Assembly: GCF_014201095.1 (NCBI RefSeq)
Contig: NZ_JACHDN010000001.1
Location: 1,922,001 to 1,986,000, forward strand
Direction of reading: 5' to 3'
Source of the DNA: Cellulomonas hominis
Lineage (GTDB): Bacteria > Actinomycetota > Actinomycetes > Actinomycetales > Cellulomonadaceae
Length of the DNA stretch: 64,000 nt
The notes below the pieces were generated by a model that saw only the letters and a list, made by a program, of their open reading frames with translations, was not told the DNA's origin and searched no databases. Below, piece after piece: positions 1-7,599 of this stretch (its first letter is position 1; each line of letters begins with the position of its first letter). A program made the position numbers and the translations under genes.

Positions 1-340
1 CCGGCCGGGTGCGCAGGGGGTCGGCGCCCGGCGCGCCGCGCCAGGTCTCCCGGGTCCGGGCGAGCGCGCGCACGGCCTCGCCGTCCTTGAGGGCGTCCTC
101 CGCGGCGGCTGCCTCGTCGGTGGGGTCGGCGACGAGCACGCGCCACTCGTCCTGCTCGACGCGGGCCAGCGCGGCGACCCCGGCGGCCAGCACGTCGCGC
201 GCCGCGACCACCCCCGCCTCGTGGACCTCGGCGAGCGTCAGGAGGTCCCCGAGCCGGTGCGCGAGCAGGGCGAAGTGCCGGGCGTCGTCCCCGTCGCCGC
301 GGGGTGCGCTCGTCCGGGCCGGCGGCGGTGCGTCGGTCAC
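1..340 (-). CDS. Hypothetical protein, C-terminal part beyond the window edge
   Basis: The frame opens at GTG (338-340) and stays open to base 1, giving at least 113 residues; the stop lies outside the window. The visible product begins VTDAPPPARTSAPRGDG and is then mostly alpha-helical, Ala/Leu/Glu rich, without a signal peptide or membrane segment. Frame choice rests on codon third-position GC and on the absence of stops; the opposite strand is also open but is a GC-rich shadow. No family was recognised. It is divergent from nothing in the window and lies upstream of the TetR gene in the same orientation, downstream of that gene's stop by about 70 bases. Confidence 0.55.
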   Translation of the reverse strand, partial: MTDAPPPARTSAPRGDGDDARHFALLAHRLGDLLTLAEVHEAGVVAARDVLAAGVAALARVEQDEWRVLVADPTDEAAAAEDALKDGEAVRALARTRETWRGAPGADPLRTRP

Positions 341-411
341 GCGTCCATCATCCCCGGTCGGGGCCCGGACCACACGGGAACGCCCGCGGCGGGTGGGTGA
401 ACGGGCGCCGG

Positions 412-1041
412 TCAGGCCGGGACGGGCTCCGCGACGGGTCGCTCGGCGCGCTCCCCGGCGCCGACCGCGCGGAGCACGAACCGCACGGTCGACTCCACGG
501 TCTGCTCGCGCGCCGGCCCGTCGTCGGGCAGCGACCGGCTGGTCAGGCAGGCGTTCACCAGGGAGACGCTGGTGCCGAGGTCCTGCTCGGCGAACTCCCC
601 GCACTCGATGCCGGCGGCGAGGATCCGCCGGAGCAGGGACTCCACCATCACGACGTGCTCGCGGACCCGCTGCTGGGTGCCGCGGGACAGCACCGAGCGC
701 AGGTCGGGGCCGGGGGCCAGGTGGTAGTCCCGCTTGAGCTCGCACTGGGCGCGGACGAACGCGCGGAGCTGCTCGGTCGGGTCGTCGACGCCGGCGAGCT
801 CGGCCTCCAGGGCGGCCACGTACTGCTCGGTCTCGTGCATGATGAAGCCGACGAGCATCGACTCCTTGTCGGCGAAGTGGTTGTACACCGCGGTGCGGCC
901 CACGCCCGCCGCCTGGGCGATGTCGGCGAGGGTGATCGCGTCGAACCCGCGCTCGGCCATGAGCCGGGACAGCGCGCCGAACAGCTTGAGGCGCGTCTGC
1001 TCGCGGTGCTCGTGCAGCGAGCCGCCGATGATCTTGGGCAT
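412..1041 (-). CDS. TetR-family transcriptional regulator
   Basis: 209 residues. The N-terminal helix-turn-helix spans about residues 15-63 and reads as a textbook TetR domain (ITLADIAQAAGVGRTAVYNH, then FADKESML). The C-terminal ligand domain is not assignable. The ATG at 1041 is preferred over an in-frame ATG at 1080, because the longer form would overlap the heme oxygenase stop and translate through a palindrome. That palindrome (TGCTGACA at 1041-1048, TGTCAGCA at 1062-1069) lies directly before the start and suggests autoregulation. The gene follows the heme oxygenase gene with a 35-base gap in the same orientation, so the two are likely co-transcribed. The effector is unknown. Confidence 0.9.
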   Translation of the reverse strand: MPKIIGGSLHEHREQTRLKLFGALSRLMAERGFDAITLADIAQAAGVGRTAVYNHFADKESMLVGFIMHETEQYVAALEAELAGVDDPTEQLRAFVRAQCELKRDYHLAPGPDLRSVLSRGTQQRVREHVVMVESLLRRILAAGIECGEFAEQDLGTSVSLVNACLTSRSLPDDGPAREQTVESTVRFVLRAVGAGERAERPVAEPVPA

Positions 1042-1069
1042 GCTGACATTCTCGCACGAAGTGTCAGCA
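1041..1069. promoter_or_regulatory. Inverted repeat, probable TetR operator
   Basis: TGCTGACA (1041-1048) and TGTCAGCA (1062-1069) are perfect 8-base arms 13 bases apart, in the short gap between the heme oxygenase stop and the TetR start. Arm type and position fit an autoregulatory operator. The CTGAC/GTCAG core recurs with closer spacing in the palindrome upstream of the heme oxygenase gene (1811-1825). Binding by this TetR protein is inference. Confidence 0.5.
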
Positions 1070-1076
1070 CATCCGG

Positions 1077-1778
1077 TCATGCGGACGGGTGGACCTCCGC
1101 GAGCGCGGCGAACAGGGCCCGGTTGTGCCGGAACGCCGCCCGGGCCTCCTCGACGACCGCGGCCCGCCCGGCGGCGTCGAGCTCGAGGGCGTCGACGCGG
1201 GCGCGGTACAGGTCCTTGAACGGCTTCGGCTTCGGGATCGCGGGGAACGCGTAGAACGCCACGCCCGCATCCGGCACGCCGTAGTGCCGCTGCACCATCC
1301 GGCCGATGACCTGGCCGCCGGACAGGTCGCCGAGGTACCGGGTGTACGCGTGCGCCACGTAGGCGCCCACGTCGTCCCCGCCGGCCCGGATCGCCGCCGC
1401 GTAGCCCGCGGTGGCCGGGTGCGGGGCGGTCGAGTCCCGCCAGCCCGGGCCGAGCAGGTGCGCGAGGTCGGACTCCAGCGCGGGCACCCGGGCGAGCTCG
1501 TCGAACACCACGCCCGCGCCGGCCGGCGTGCGGCGCACCTGCTCGCCGACCTCCTCGAGCGCCGTGTACACCGTGTGCAGCTGCGCGGCGAGGTCGGCGT
1601 ACGCGCCGACGGTGAGGCGTCCGCCGAGCAGGTCCTCCACGAAGCGCGATCCCTCGGCCGCCTCGTGCTCGGACCGGGTGCCCTCGCGGAGCAGGACGGA
1701 GAGCGGGGCTGTGCCGGCGGGGTCGGCGGCGCCGCCGTCGGCCGGCGAGGTGGCGGCGAGCTCGTGCGTGGCGGTCAT
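1077..1778 (-). CDS. hmuO: Biliverdin-producing heme oxygenase
   Basis: 233 residues, close to the 210-240 usual for bacterial HmuO-type enzymes. The enzyme opens heme with O2 and electrons to biliverdin, CO and Fe2+, releasing iron in the cytoplasm. Visible marks are the proximal heme-ligand region TRSEHEAAE (His38) and the distal-helix motif YTRYLGDLSGGQ (GDLSGGQ at 150-156), plus KPKPFKDLYR near the C-terminus. The ATG at 1778 is the first start after an upstream region holding a DtxR-like box and a palindrome. The first 25 residues are Ala/Pro rich and outside the fold. Expression is probably iron-repressed and possibly also under the downstream TetR regulator. Confidence 0.95.
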   Translation of the reverse strand: MTATHELAATSPADGGAADPAGTAPLSVLLREGTRSEHEAAEGSRFVEDLLGGRLTVGAYADLAAQLHTVYTALEEVGEQVRRTPAGAGVVFDELARVPALESDLAHLLGPGWRDSTAPHPATAGYAAAIRAGGDDVGAYVAHAYTRYLGDLSGGQVIGRMVQRHYGVPDAGVAFYAFPAIPKPKPFKDLYRARVDALELDAAGRAAVVEEARAAFRHNRALFAALAEVHPSA

Positions 1779-1810
1779 CGGGGCTCCCGGGAGAAGGACG
1801 GGGCGTCGTT

Positions 1811-1825
1811 CTGACGCCGCGTCAG
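1811..1825. promoter_or_regulatory. 15-base palindrome upstream of heme oxygenase
   Basis: CTGACGCCGCGTCAG is a perfect palindrome around one central base, 33 bases before the heme oxygenase start. It shares CTGAC/GTCAG arms with the repeat before the TetR gene, so it may be a second operator for the same regulator, though the arm spacing differs. Confidence 0.4.
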
Positions 1826-1842
1826 CAAGGTACCCGATCAAG

Positions 1843-1861
1843 TAAGGATTGCCTACCCTTC
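1843..1861. promoter_or_regulatory. DtxR/IdeR-like iron box
   Basis: TAAGGATTGCCTACCCTTC matches 13 of 19 positions of the DtxR/IdeR consensus (TTAGGTTAGCCTAACCTAA). It lies 65-83 bases upstream of the heme oxygenase start, where iron-loaded DtxR/IdeR would block transcription. Iron control of heme oxygenase is established in corynebacteria; here it is inferred from the match. Confidence 0.55.
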
Positions 1862-1931
1862 TCGACCGAGGCGTGGACACCCGCCGCCGGACGCTCCCGC
1901 GCGGAGGGGCGCACGGGTTAGCGTGCGGGAC

Positions 1932-2507
1932 GTGACCGCTGACGCCGCCCCCCTGCCCGACGAGCCCGACGAACGGGCCGACGCGTACGCGCCCGCCGAC
2001 CCGGACGCCAAGGACTGGACCTGGGTCCTGCGGGAGCGGTGCCCGGAGTGCGGGTTCGCCGGCACCGACGTGGCCGGCCCCGACCTGGCCGGCACGATCC
2101 ACGACCTCGTCCCGCGCTGGCGCGCCGCGCTCAACCGGCTCGACGTCCGGGACCGCCCGGCGCCGGGGACCTGGTCGCCGCTCGAGTACGGCGCGCACGT
2201 GCGGGACGTGCACCGGGTGTTCGACGAGCGGCTGCGGCTGATCCTCGAGGAGGACGACCCGCTGTTCCCGAACTGGGACCAGGACGCGACCGCCGCCGCG
2301 GACCGGTACGACCTGCAGGACCCGGGCCGGGTCGCCGACGAGCTCGCCGACGCGGCCGCGGTGCTCGCGGCGCGGTTCCAGTCCGTGCGCCCGGACCAGT
2401 GGGACCGCCCGGGGCGCCGGTCGAACGGCTCGTCCTTCACGGCGACGACGCTCGGGCAGTACTTCCTGCACGACGTGGTGCACCACCTGCACGACGTGCG
2501 CGCCTGA
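1932..2507 (+). CDS. DinB-superfamily protein
   Basis: 191 residues from GTG 1932 (an upstream in-frame GTG at 1923 exists). The start is set by TAGCGT at 1919-1924 followed by seven bases and GTG, the pattern of a leaderless transcript. A short CPEC pair near residue 40 precedes a four-helix DinB-like domain: TWSPLEYGAHVRDVHRVF in the middle and a C-terminal FLHDVVHHLHDV supply the His residues that bind a metal in this superfamily. DinB proteins include thiol-dependent S-transferases and many of unknown role. The gene ends just before a strong hairpin at 2513-2547. Substrate unknown. Confidence 0.8.
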   Translation: MTADAAPLPDEPDERADAYAPADPDAKDWTWVLRERCPECGFAGTDVAGPDLAGTIHDLVPRWRAALNRLDVRDRPAPGTWSPLEYGAHVRDVHRVFDERLRLILEEDDPLFPNWDQDATAAADRYDLQDPGRVADELADAAAVLAARFQSVRPDQWDRPGRRSNGSSFTATTLGQYFLHDVVHHLHDVRA

Positions 2508-2512
2508 CGCGG

Positions 2513-2547
2513 CGAGGCCCCTCGGACGCTTACTCCGAGGGGCCTCG
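2513..2547. terminator. Strong hairpin after the DinB gene (copy 1)
   Basis: CGAGGCCCCTCGGA (2513-2526) pairs perfectly with 2534-2547 over 14 bases, around the seven-base loop CGCTTAC. It begins four bases after the DinB stop codon. There is no U-tract, which is common for terminators in very GC-rich genomes. The same stem core and loop recur at 3049-3085. Confidence 0.75.
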
Positions 2548-3048
2548 ATCCGGGGACGACGCTACGGGCCCGCCCGCGGGCCGCCGTGGAGGCGCGCCGA
2601 CGTCGCCGTCATCCACAGATTCTGTGCACAGGCCTGTGGGTTCCGCTCGATCACGCAGGTGAACATGTGGACAACATGTGCACGGCGCGGTGGACGAGAA
2701 TTCCCTCCGCGAAACCCTTGCGGCGCGCTCCGCGGCGGGACTAGAACTTCTCCATCGACCTCGACGGACTCCCCGTCCACCGCAGGACCACCGGCTCGCC
2801 GGGCGGCCCGGCGGGCGGCGGGACCGGCGGGGCCGGGACCGGAGGGAGAACGACGGGCCACCTCGGGCGGGCAACCGGCCGAGCTGCGGATGACGACGCA
2901 GCGGCTCGCAGGACCCCGACGGTCTGATCGTCGCCGTCCCGCCCGCGGGGAGGCCCTCCGGGGCCGTAGCCGGGTGCCGGGACGGAGCCGCACCGTCAGA
3001 GCGGCGGCCGGTTCCCGACTCGTCGGGGACGTGGGGACGACGGTCAGG

Positions 3049-3085
3049 GAAAGGCCCCTCGGACGCTTACTCCGAGGGGCCTTTC
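3049..3085. terminator. Strong hairpin, copy 2 of the same sequence
   Basis: GAAAGGCCCCTCGGA (3049-3063) pairs perfectly with 3071-3085 over 15 bases, with the same loop CGCTTAC as copy 1. A 29-base core is identical to that in copy 1, about 540 bases away. It follows no gene, so it may end an unseen transcript or be a duplicated structural element. Confidence 0.6.
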
Positions 3086-3297
3086 TCCGTGTCCGGACAC
3101 GTTTGTCCACAGGCCCTGTGGGCGACGGCCGGCGGGCGGTGGTCCGAACGGGGGCGATTGGCCACCCGATTGGGCGATATGTCCGGATCTATCCACAACA
3201 CTTGTCCCCACCTTGTGCACGAGGGTGTGCATCGAGCGGGGACCGGCGGACCCGGCCTGTGGACGCCGTGTGCACGCCCGGTGGACGGATCGTCCGG

Positions 3298-3906
3298 TCA
3301 GGCGAGGAGGTGCGGCGACGGGGCCACCGGCCCCCCGGTCAACGCGACGCCGAGCCGCTCGCCGATCAGCTCCGCCTCGTCCATGACGTCCTGGTAGCGC
3401 GGGGTGCTCCGGGTGTCGAACCGGAGCTCGACCGCCTCCACCGACCCCGGCGGGAACACCGTCCAGATCACCTCGTGCCGGACGACCCCGTGGCTCCGCA
3501 GCGTCACGACCGCCCGCCCGGCGGCCACCTCGCGCAGGCCGGCGGTGTGGTACGTGACGCGGGTGGCGGTGCGGCGGGAGCGGTAGATCTTCCGCTGCAC
3601 CCGGCCGAGGTACGCCTCGGCCGCGTCGGGGCCGTCGGGCGCCTCGGCCAGCAGCTCGCACGCGAGGCCGGCCGCGACGTCGCCGCTGCCGTCCGGCACC
3701 CACGCGCCGACGCGGACGTGGCGGGAGTTCTGCGCCAGGACGGCCCGGTCGATCGCCTCCAGGGCCGAGCGCAGGCGGTTCTCGGCCACCGGGCCGGATG
3801 CGAGGTCGGCAGCGGCCTGTCGTGCGGCGCGCAGGCCCTCACCGGGACGCCAGCCGCACCAGCGGTCGGGGAGCCGCAGGTCGATGCGCGCGATCTGCCG
3901 GTTCAT
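3298..3906 (-). CDS. Hypothetical protein
   Basis: 202 residues from ATG 3906, chosen over an upstream in-frame start because GGGAGGA sits six bases before it. The product starts MNRQIARIDLRLPDRWCGW and contains a mixed alpha/beta body with a likely beta-sheet half (TATRVTYHTAGLREV, VIWTVFPPGSVEAVEL). No signal peptide or membrane segment is visible and no family was recognised. Some features (a secreted-substrate style WxG region is absent, but a short DLRLPDRW opening is present) recall actinobacterial proteins of unknown function. It stands alone, with the DnaA-box-like cluster downstream and the tRNA-Gly upstream. Confidence 0.75.
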   Translation of the reverse strand: MNRQIARIDLRLPDRWCGWRPGEGLRAARQAAADLASGPVAENRLRSALEAIDRAVLAQNSRHVRVGAWVPDGSGDVAAGLACELLAEAPDGPDAAEAYLGRVQRKIYRSRRTATRVTYHTAGLREVAAGRAVVTLRSHGVVRHEVIWTVFPPGSVEAVELRFDTRSTPRYQDVMDEAELIGERLGVALTGGPVAPSPHLLA

Positions 3907-4053
3907 GCGGTCCTCCCGTTGTGGCACTGGCGACGGGGACGCTATCCACGGCGTCAGGGGTCGCGCGCGACTCCGTAGGGGAAACCACTCGCCCCGCGCG
4001 GAAGCACTCAGGTCGCTGGTCGCGGCGCCGACGCGCGCACCCGGGGAACGCGA

Positions 4054-4087
4054 AGGGCCAGGCGCGGCGTCTGCCGGACCTGGCCCT
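4054..4087 (-). terminator. Hairpin downstream of tRNA-Gly
   Basis: AGGGCCAGG (4054-4062) and CCTGGCCCT (4079-4087) form a perfect nine-base stem with a 16-base loop, starting four bases past the tRNA 3' end on the minus strand. Position fits a factor-independent terminator for the tRNA transcript. Confidence 0.7.
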
Positions 4088-4090
4088 CGG

Positions 4091-4164
4091 TGGAGCGGGT
4101 GACGGGAATCGAACCCGCGCTGTCAGCTTGGGAAGCTGAAGTTCTACCATTGAACTACACCCGC
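4091..4164 (-). tRNA. tRNA-Gly (anticodon CCC)
   Basis: 74 bases including an encoded CCA end. The acceptor stem is GCGGGTG paired with CACCCGC. The anticodon arm is TCAGC, loop TTCCCAA, GCTGA, which gives anticodon CCC for GGG codons. The T arm (GCGGGTTCGATTCCCGT) is standard. A -10-like TATGCT on the minus strand at 4231-4236 could drive it. Confidence 0.95.
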
Positions 4165-4242
4165 GCGACCGTCTGACGAGGTGCCTCGCAGGCGGTCGTG
4201 GTGCCCCCGTCGCCGGGGACGCGCGACCAGCATAGCGGCTCC

Positions 4243-4284
4243 GCGCCGCCGCTCGTGCGCGCTGCGCCGCCGCTCGTGCGCGCT
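4243..4284. repeat. Perfect 21-base tandem duplication
   Basis: Bases 4243-4263 are repeated exactly at 4264-4284 (unit begins GCGCCGCCGCTCGTGCGC). The duplication lies between the tRNA promoter and the terminator of the cellobiose phosphorylase gene and has no visible coding role. Confidence 0.85.
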
Positions 4285-4288
4285 GCGG

Positions 4289-4320
4289 CGCCGTGCCCGG
4301 GCGGTGACCCGGGCACGGCG
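4289..4320 (-). terminator. Terminator of cellobiose phosphorylase
   Basis: A perfect 13-base stem (4289-4301 with 4308-4320; core GCCGTGCCCGGG) around the loop CGGTGA, ten bases past the stop codon. The stem is GC only and lacks a U-tract. Confidence 0.8.
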
Positions 4321-4330
4321 GCGCAGGCCG

Positions 4331-6826
4331 TCAGACCGTGACCTCGACCCGCACGGTGCTGCCCGCGGGGGCGTAGGGGACGGTCCGGCCCTCGACGGCC
4401 TCGCCGTCGACGACGAGCGTCCCGCGCGCCCCGGCGCGGCCGGAGTTCGTCACGGTGATCTCGTACCGCGCGCCGCGGGCGACGCGCGTCACGGTGAACG
4501 ACGGCACGTCCGGGCCGATCTGCGGGTCGACCACGAGGCCGTCGTAGTCCGGCCGCACGCCCAGCAGGTACTGGGACACCGCGACGAAGTTCCAGGCGGC
4601 CGTGCCCGTCAGCCAGGAGTTCTTGGCCTCGCCGTGCCGCACGGCCTCCTTGCCCGCGATCATCTGCGCGTACACGTACGGCTCGAGCCGGTGCACGTCG
4701 GAGATCTCCTCGCGGTACGCGGGGGTGATCCGGCGGTAGTAGTCGAACGCCTGCTCGCCGCGGCCCACCACGGTCTCCCCGATGATGACCCACGGGTTGT
4801 TGTGGCAGAAGATGCCGCCGTTCTCCTTGTAGCCCGGGGGGTACGTGGAGACCTCGCCGAGCTCGATCTGGTAGCTCGTGTAGGCCGGGGACTGCAGGAC
4901 CATGCCGTGCGGGGTGGCGAGGTGCTCGCGGACGGAGTCCAGCGCGCGCAGCGCCGGGCTCGCCTGGGCGCCGGGGGTCGTCGGGTCCGTGGACTCGACG
5001 CCGATGCCCGCCATGACGGCGAAGCCCTGCGGCTCGATCCAGATCTTGCCCTCGGGCTTGGCGTCGGTGCCGACGGGGTTCCCGTAGAAGTCGTACGCCC
5101 GCAGGAACCACTCGCCGTCCCAGCCGTGCTCGAGCACCGCGTCGCGCATCTCCGCGACCGCGGCCCGCGCGCGGGCGGCCACGTCGGTCAGGCCCCGGCG
5201 CTCCGCCAGCTCGGCGTACTCGGGGCCGATGAACACGAACATCGCCGCGATGAACACGGACTCCGCGACGCCGCCGGCCTGGTTCTCGGTGGTCTGGAAC
5301 GACTCGCCGGGCTCGGTGGAGAAGCAGTTGAGGTTGAGGCAGTCGTTCCAGTCGGCGCGGCCGATCAGCGGCAGGCCGTGCGGGCCGCGGTTCTCGACGG
5401 TGAACTGGAACGAGCGGGTCAGGTGCTCGAACAGCGGCACCTCGGAGCCCGGCTCGTTGTCGAAGGGCACGGGCTCGTCGAGGATCGAGGCGTCGCCCGT
5501 CTCCTTGATGTAGGCGGCCACGCCGAGGATGAGCCACAGCGGGTCGTCGTTGAAGCCCGAGCCGATGTCGTTGTTCCCGCGCTTCGTCAGCGGCTGGTAC
5601 TGGTGGTACGCCGAGCCGTCGGGGAACTGCGTCGAGGCGATGTCGATGATGCGCTGGCGGGCGCGCTCCGGGACCAGGTGCACGAAGCCGAGCAGGTCCT
5701 GGTTGGAGTCGCGGAAGCCCATGCCGCGGCCGATGCCGGTCTCGAAGTACGACGCCGAGCGCGACATGTTGAACGTGACCATGCACTGGTACTGGTTCCA
5801 GATGTTGACCATCCGGTCCAGCCTGTCGTCGGTCGACGTCACCGAGTAGGTCGAGAGCAGCTCGGTCCAGGACGTCCGCAGGGCCTCGAACGCGGCGAGG
5901 GTCTGCTCGGTGGTCGCGAACCGGGAGAGCAGGGCGTGCGCGCGCTCGCGGTTGAGCCGCTGCATCGGCAGCTCGCCCTCGCCGGCCGGCGCCCACTTCT
6001 CCTCGTGCGGGTTCTCGACGTAGCCGAGGACGTACGTCAGCGCGCGGCTCTCGCCCGGGGCGAGGGTCACGTCGACCTGGTGCGAGCCGATCGGGTACCA
6101 GCCGGAGGCCACCGAGTCGGTGGCGGCGCCGGCGCGCGGCACGGCGGCCTCGCCCAGGCCGTTCCACGGGCCGACGAACGTGTCGCGGTCGGTGTCGAAG
6201 CCGGTCGCGCGCGTGTTCACGCCGTAGACGGCGTAGTGGTCGCGGCGCTCGCGGTACTCGGTCTTGTGGTAGATCGCCGAGCCGGACGGGCCGTCGAGCT
6301 CGACCTCGACCTCGGCCAGCGACAGGTTGCGCTGGTAGTTGGTCTGGTCGTCCTGCGCGTTCCACAGGCAGAACTCGACGAACGAGAACAGGCTGACCGT
6401 CTTCTCGGCGTCCGAGGTGTTGGTCAGGGTGACGTGCTGCACCTCGGCCGTCTCGCCGAGCGGGACGAAGAAGAGCGTCTCGACCCGCAGGCCGCCGCGC
6501 TCGCCGGTGATCCGGGAGTAGCCCAGGCCGTGCCGCGCCTCGAAGTGGTCGAGGTCCGCCTTCACGGGCAGCCAGCCCGGGGTCCAGACGTCGCCGCCGT
6601 CGTTGACGTAGAAGTAGCGGCCGCCCTCGTCCGCGGGGATGTTGTTGTAGCGGTACCGGGTGAGGCGGCGCATCTTCGCGTCGCGGTAGAACGAGTAGCC
6701 GCCGCCCGTGTGCGAGAGCAGGGAGAAGAACTCCTCCGAGCCCAGGTAGTTGATCCAGGGATAGGGCGTGTGCGGCGTCGTGATGACGTACTCGCGTGCC
6801 TCGTCGTCGAAGTGGCCGTACCGCAT
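4331..6826 (-). CDS. cbp: Cellobiose phosphorylase (GH94)
   Basis: 831 residues; the known Cellulomonas enzyme has 822. It splits cellobiose with phosphate into glucose 1-phosphate and glucose in the cytoplasm, saving ATP. The whole protein follows the Cellulomonas enzyme: [20 protein letters not shown] at the start, the beta-sandwich N-terminal domain, and the (alpha/alpha)6 domain with RADWNDCLN, where Asp495 corresponds to the catalytic acid Asp490 of the C. gilvus enzyme. A five-residue insertion lies near residues 280-292. The ATG at 6826 matches the family start; an upstream in-frame extension to 7048 is not coding. GAGAGG lies eight bases before the start. Two CelR-like palindromes flank the -10 TATGCT, so cellobiose should induce it. 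It stands alone, without a linked cellobiose importer. Confidence 0.97.
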   Translation of the reverse strand: MRYGHFDDEAREYVITTPHTPYPWINYLGSEEFFSLLSHTGGGYSFYRDAKMRRLTRYRYNNIPADEGGRYFYVNDGGDVWTPGWLPVKADLDHFEARHGLGYSRITGERGGLRVETLFFVPLGETAEVQHVTLTNTSDAEKTVSLFSFVEFCLWNAQDDQTNYQRNLSLAEVEVELDGPSGSAIYHKTEYRERRDHYAVYGVNTRATGFDTDRDTFVGPWNGLGEAAVPRAGAATDSVASGWYPIGSHQVDVTLAPGESRALTYVLGYVENPHEEKWAPAGEGELPMQRLNRERAHALLSRFATTEQTLAAFEALRTSWTELLSTYSVTSTDDRLDRMVNIWNQYQCMVTFNMSRSASYFETGIGRGMGFRDSNQDLLGFVHLVPERARQRIIDIASTQFPDGSAYHQYQPLTKRGNNDIGSGFNDDPLWLILGVAAYIKETGDASILDEPVPFDNEPGSEVPLFEHLTRSFQFTVENRGPHGLPLIGRADWNDCLNLNCFSTEPGESFQTTENQAGGVAESVFIAAMFVFIGPEYAELAERRGLTDVAARARAAVAEMRDAVLEHGWDGEWFLRAYDFYGNPVGTDAKPEGKIWIEPQGFAVMAGIGVESTDPTTPGAQASPALRALDSVREHLATPHGMVLQSPAYTSYQIELGEVSTYPPGYKENGGIFCHNNPWVIIGETVVGRGEQAFDYYRRITPAYREEISDVHRLEPYVYAQMIAGKEAVRHGEAKNSWLTGTAAWNFVAVSQYLLGVRPDYDGLVVDPQIGPDVPSFTVTRVARGARYEITVTNSGRAGARGTLVVDGEAVEGRTVPYAPAGSTVRVEVTV

Positions 6827-6859
6827 CGTTGCGCCTCTCGGTGTCAGGTGATCATGCCG

Positions 6860-6873
6860 CGGGAGCGCTCCCA
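6860..6873. promoter_or_regulatory. CelR/CebR-type operator
   Basis: CGGGAGCGCTCCCA differs at one base from TGGGAGCGCTCCCA, the operator of LacI-family cellobiose regulators CelR and CebR in actinobacteria. It lies between the likely -10 (TATGCT, 6891-6896 on the minus strand) and the cellobiose phosphorylase start, where a bound repressor would block transcription. Dissociation on cellobiose is known for the family. Confidence 0.85.
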
Positions 6874-6905
6874 CGGGTGTGCCGATGGTCAGCATAGCGT
6901 CCGTC

Positions 6906-6915
6906 GAAGCGCTTC
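6906..6915. promoter_or_regulatory. Second LacI-family-like palindrome
   Basis: GAAGCGCTTC is a perfect palindrome with the AGCGCT centre typical of LacI-family operators, about 44 bases centre to centre from the better site and upstream of the -10. Two operators bracketing a promoter would allow cooperative repression. Confidence 0.55.
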
Positions 6916-7022
6916 CCGCGACCGGGGGTCCCGGACGGTGCCGGCAGGCCGTCGGGGACGCCGTCGCGGGCGCGTCCCGGGACGCGGCGGGGACCCCCGG
7001 GGAGGGTCGGTACCGTAGGCGC

Positions 7023-7598
7023 GTGCTGCTCTCCGACCGCGACATCACCGCCGAGCTCGACTCCGGACGGGTGGTCCTCGACCCCTACGACCCGGCCATG
7101 CTCCAGCCGTCCAGCATCGACGTGCGGCTCGACCGGTTCTTCCGGCTCTTCGACAACCACAAGTACCCCGTCATCGACCCCGCCCAGGACCAGCCCGAGC
7201 TGACCCGGCTGGTCGAGGTCGAGGGCGACGAGCCGTTCGTCCTGCATCCCGGCGAGTTCGTCCTGGGCTCGACGTTCGAGCAGGTCACGCTCCCGGACGA
7301 CATCGCCGCGCGGCTCGAGGGCAAGTCGTCCCTCGGTCGGCTCGGCCTGCTCACGCACTCGACGGCGGGCTTCATCGACCCCGGGTTCTCGGGTCACGTG
7401 ACGCTCGAGCTGTCCAACGTCGCGACGCTGCCGATCACCCTGTGGCCCGGCATGAAGATCGGGCAGATGTGCTTCTTCCGGCTGTCGTCGCCGGCGCTGA
7501 AGCCGTACGGCACCGGGGCGACCGGCTCCCGGTACCAGGGCCAGCGCGGCCCGACGGCGTCCCGGTCCTGGCAGAACTTCCACCGCACCCGGGTCTGA
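7023..7598 (+). CDS. dcd: dCTP deaminase
   Basis: 191 residues, the family's usual length, and starting [12 protein letters not shown], as in other actinobacterial Dcd proteins. The start is leaderless-like: TACCGT at 7011-7016, six bases, then GTG. The enzyme deaminates dCTP to dUTP for dTTP synthesis; the mycobacterial relative is bifunctional and also splits dUTP to dUMP. Visible marks are the nucleotide-binding segment [20 protein letters not shown] and GHVTLELSN, which carries the catalytic Glu. The stop is one base before the GTG of the next gene, so the two form an operon. Confidence 0.96.
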   Translation: MLLSDRDITAELDSGRVVLDPYDPAMLQPSSIDVRLDRFFRLFDNHKYPVIDPAQDQPELTRLVEVEGDEPFVLHPGEFVLGSTFEQVTLPDDIAARLEGKSSLGRLGLLTHSTAGFIDPGFSGHVTLELSNVATLPITLWPGMKIGQMCFFRLSSPALKPYGTGATGSRYQGQRGPTASRSWQNFHRTRV

Positions 7599-7599
7599 C

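Larger units (their letters stand above)
2508..3297. other. 790-base gene-free stretch with DnaA-box-like cluster
   Basis: No coding frame with a credible start and ribosome site was found. Perfect TTGTCCACA 9-mers lie at 3103-3111 (+) and 2666-2674 (-). Near matches with one mismatch are at 2609-2617 (TCATCCACA), 3190-3198 (CTATCCACA) and 3203-3211 (TTGTCCCCA); looser ones are at 2622-2630, 3214-3222 and 3258-3266. The stretch also holds two copies of one hairpin (2513-2547 and 3049-3085). No AT-rich unwinding segment and no dnaA or dnaN gene is present, so it does not look like a standard oriC. Confidence 0.6.

Noticed and set aside
2609..3266. A standard chromosomal oriC
   Set aside because: No dnaA, dnaN, rpmH, parAB or gyrase genes nearby and no AT-rich unwinding segment.
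4181..7018. Long plus-strand ORF opposite cellobiose phosphorylase
   Set aside because: The minus-strand gene is recognised over its whole length; the plus frame is an antisense artefact of high GC.
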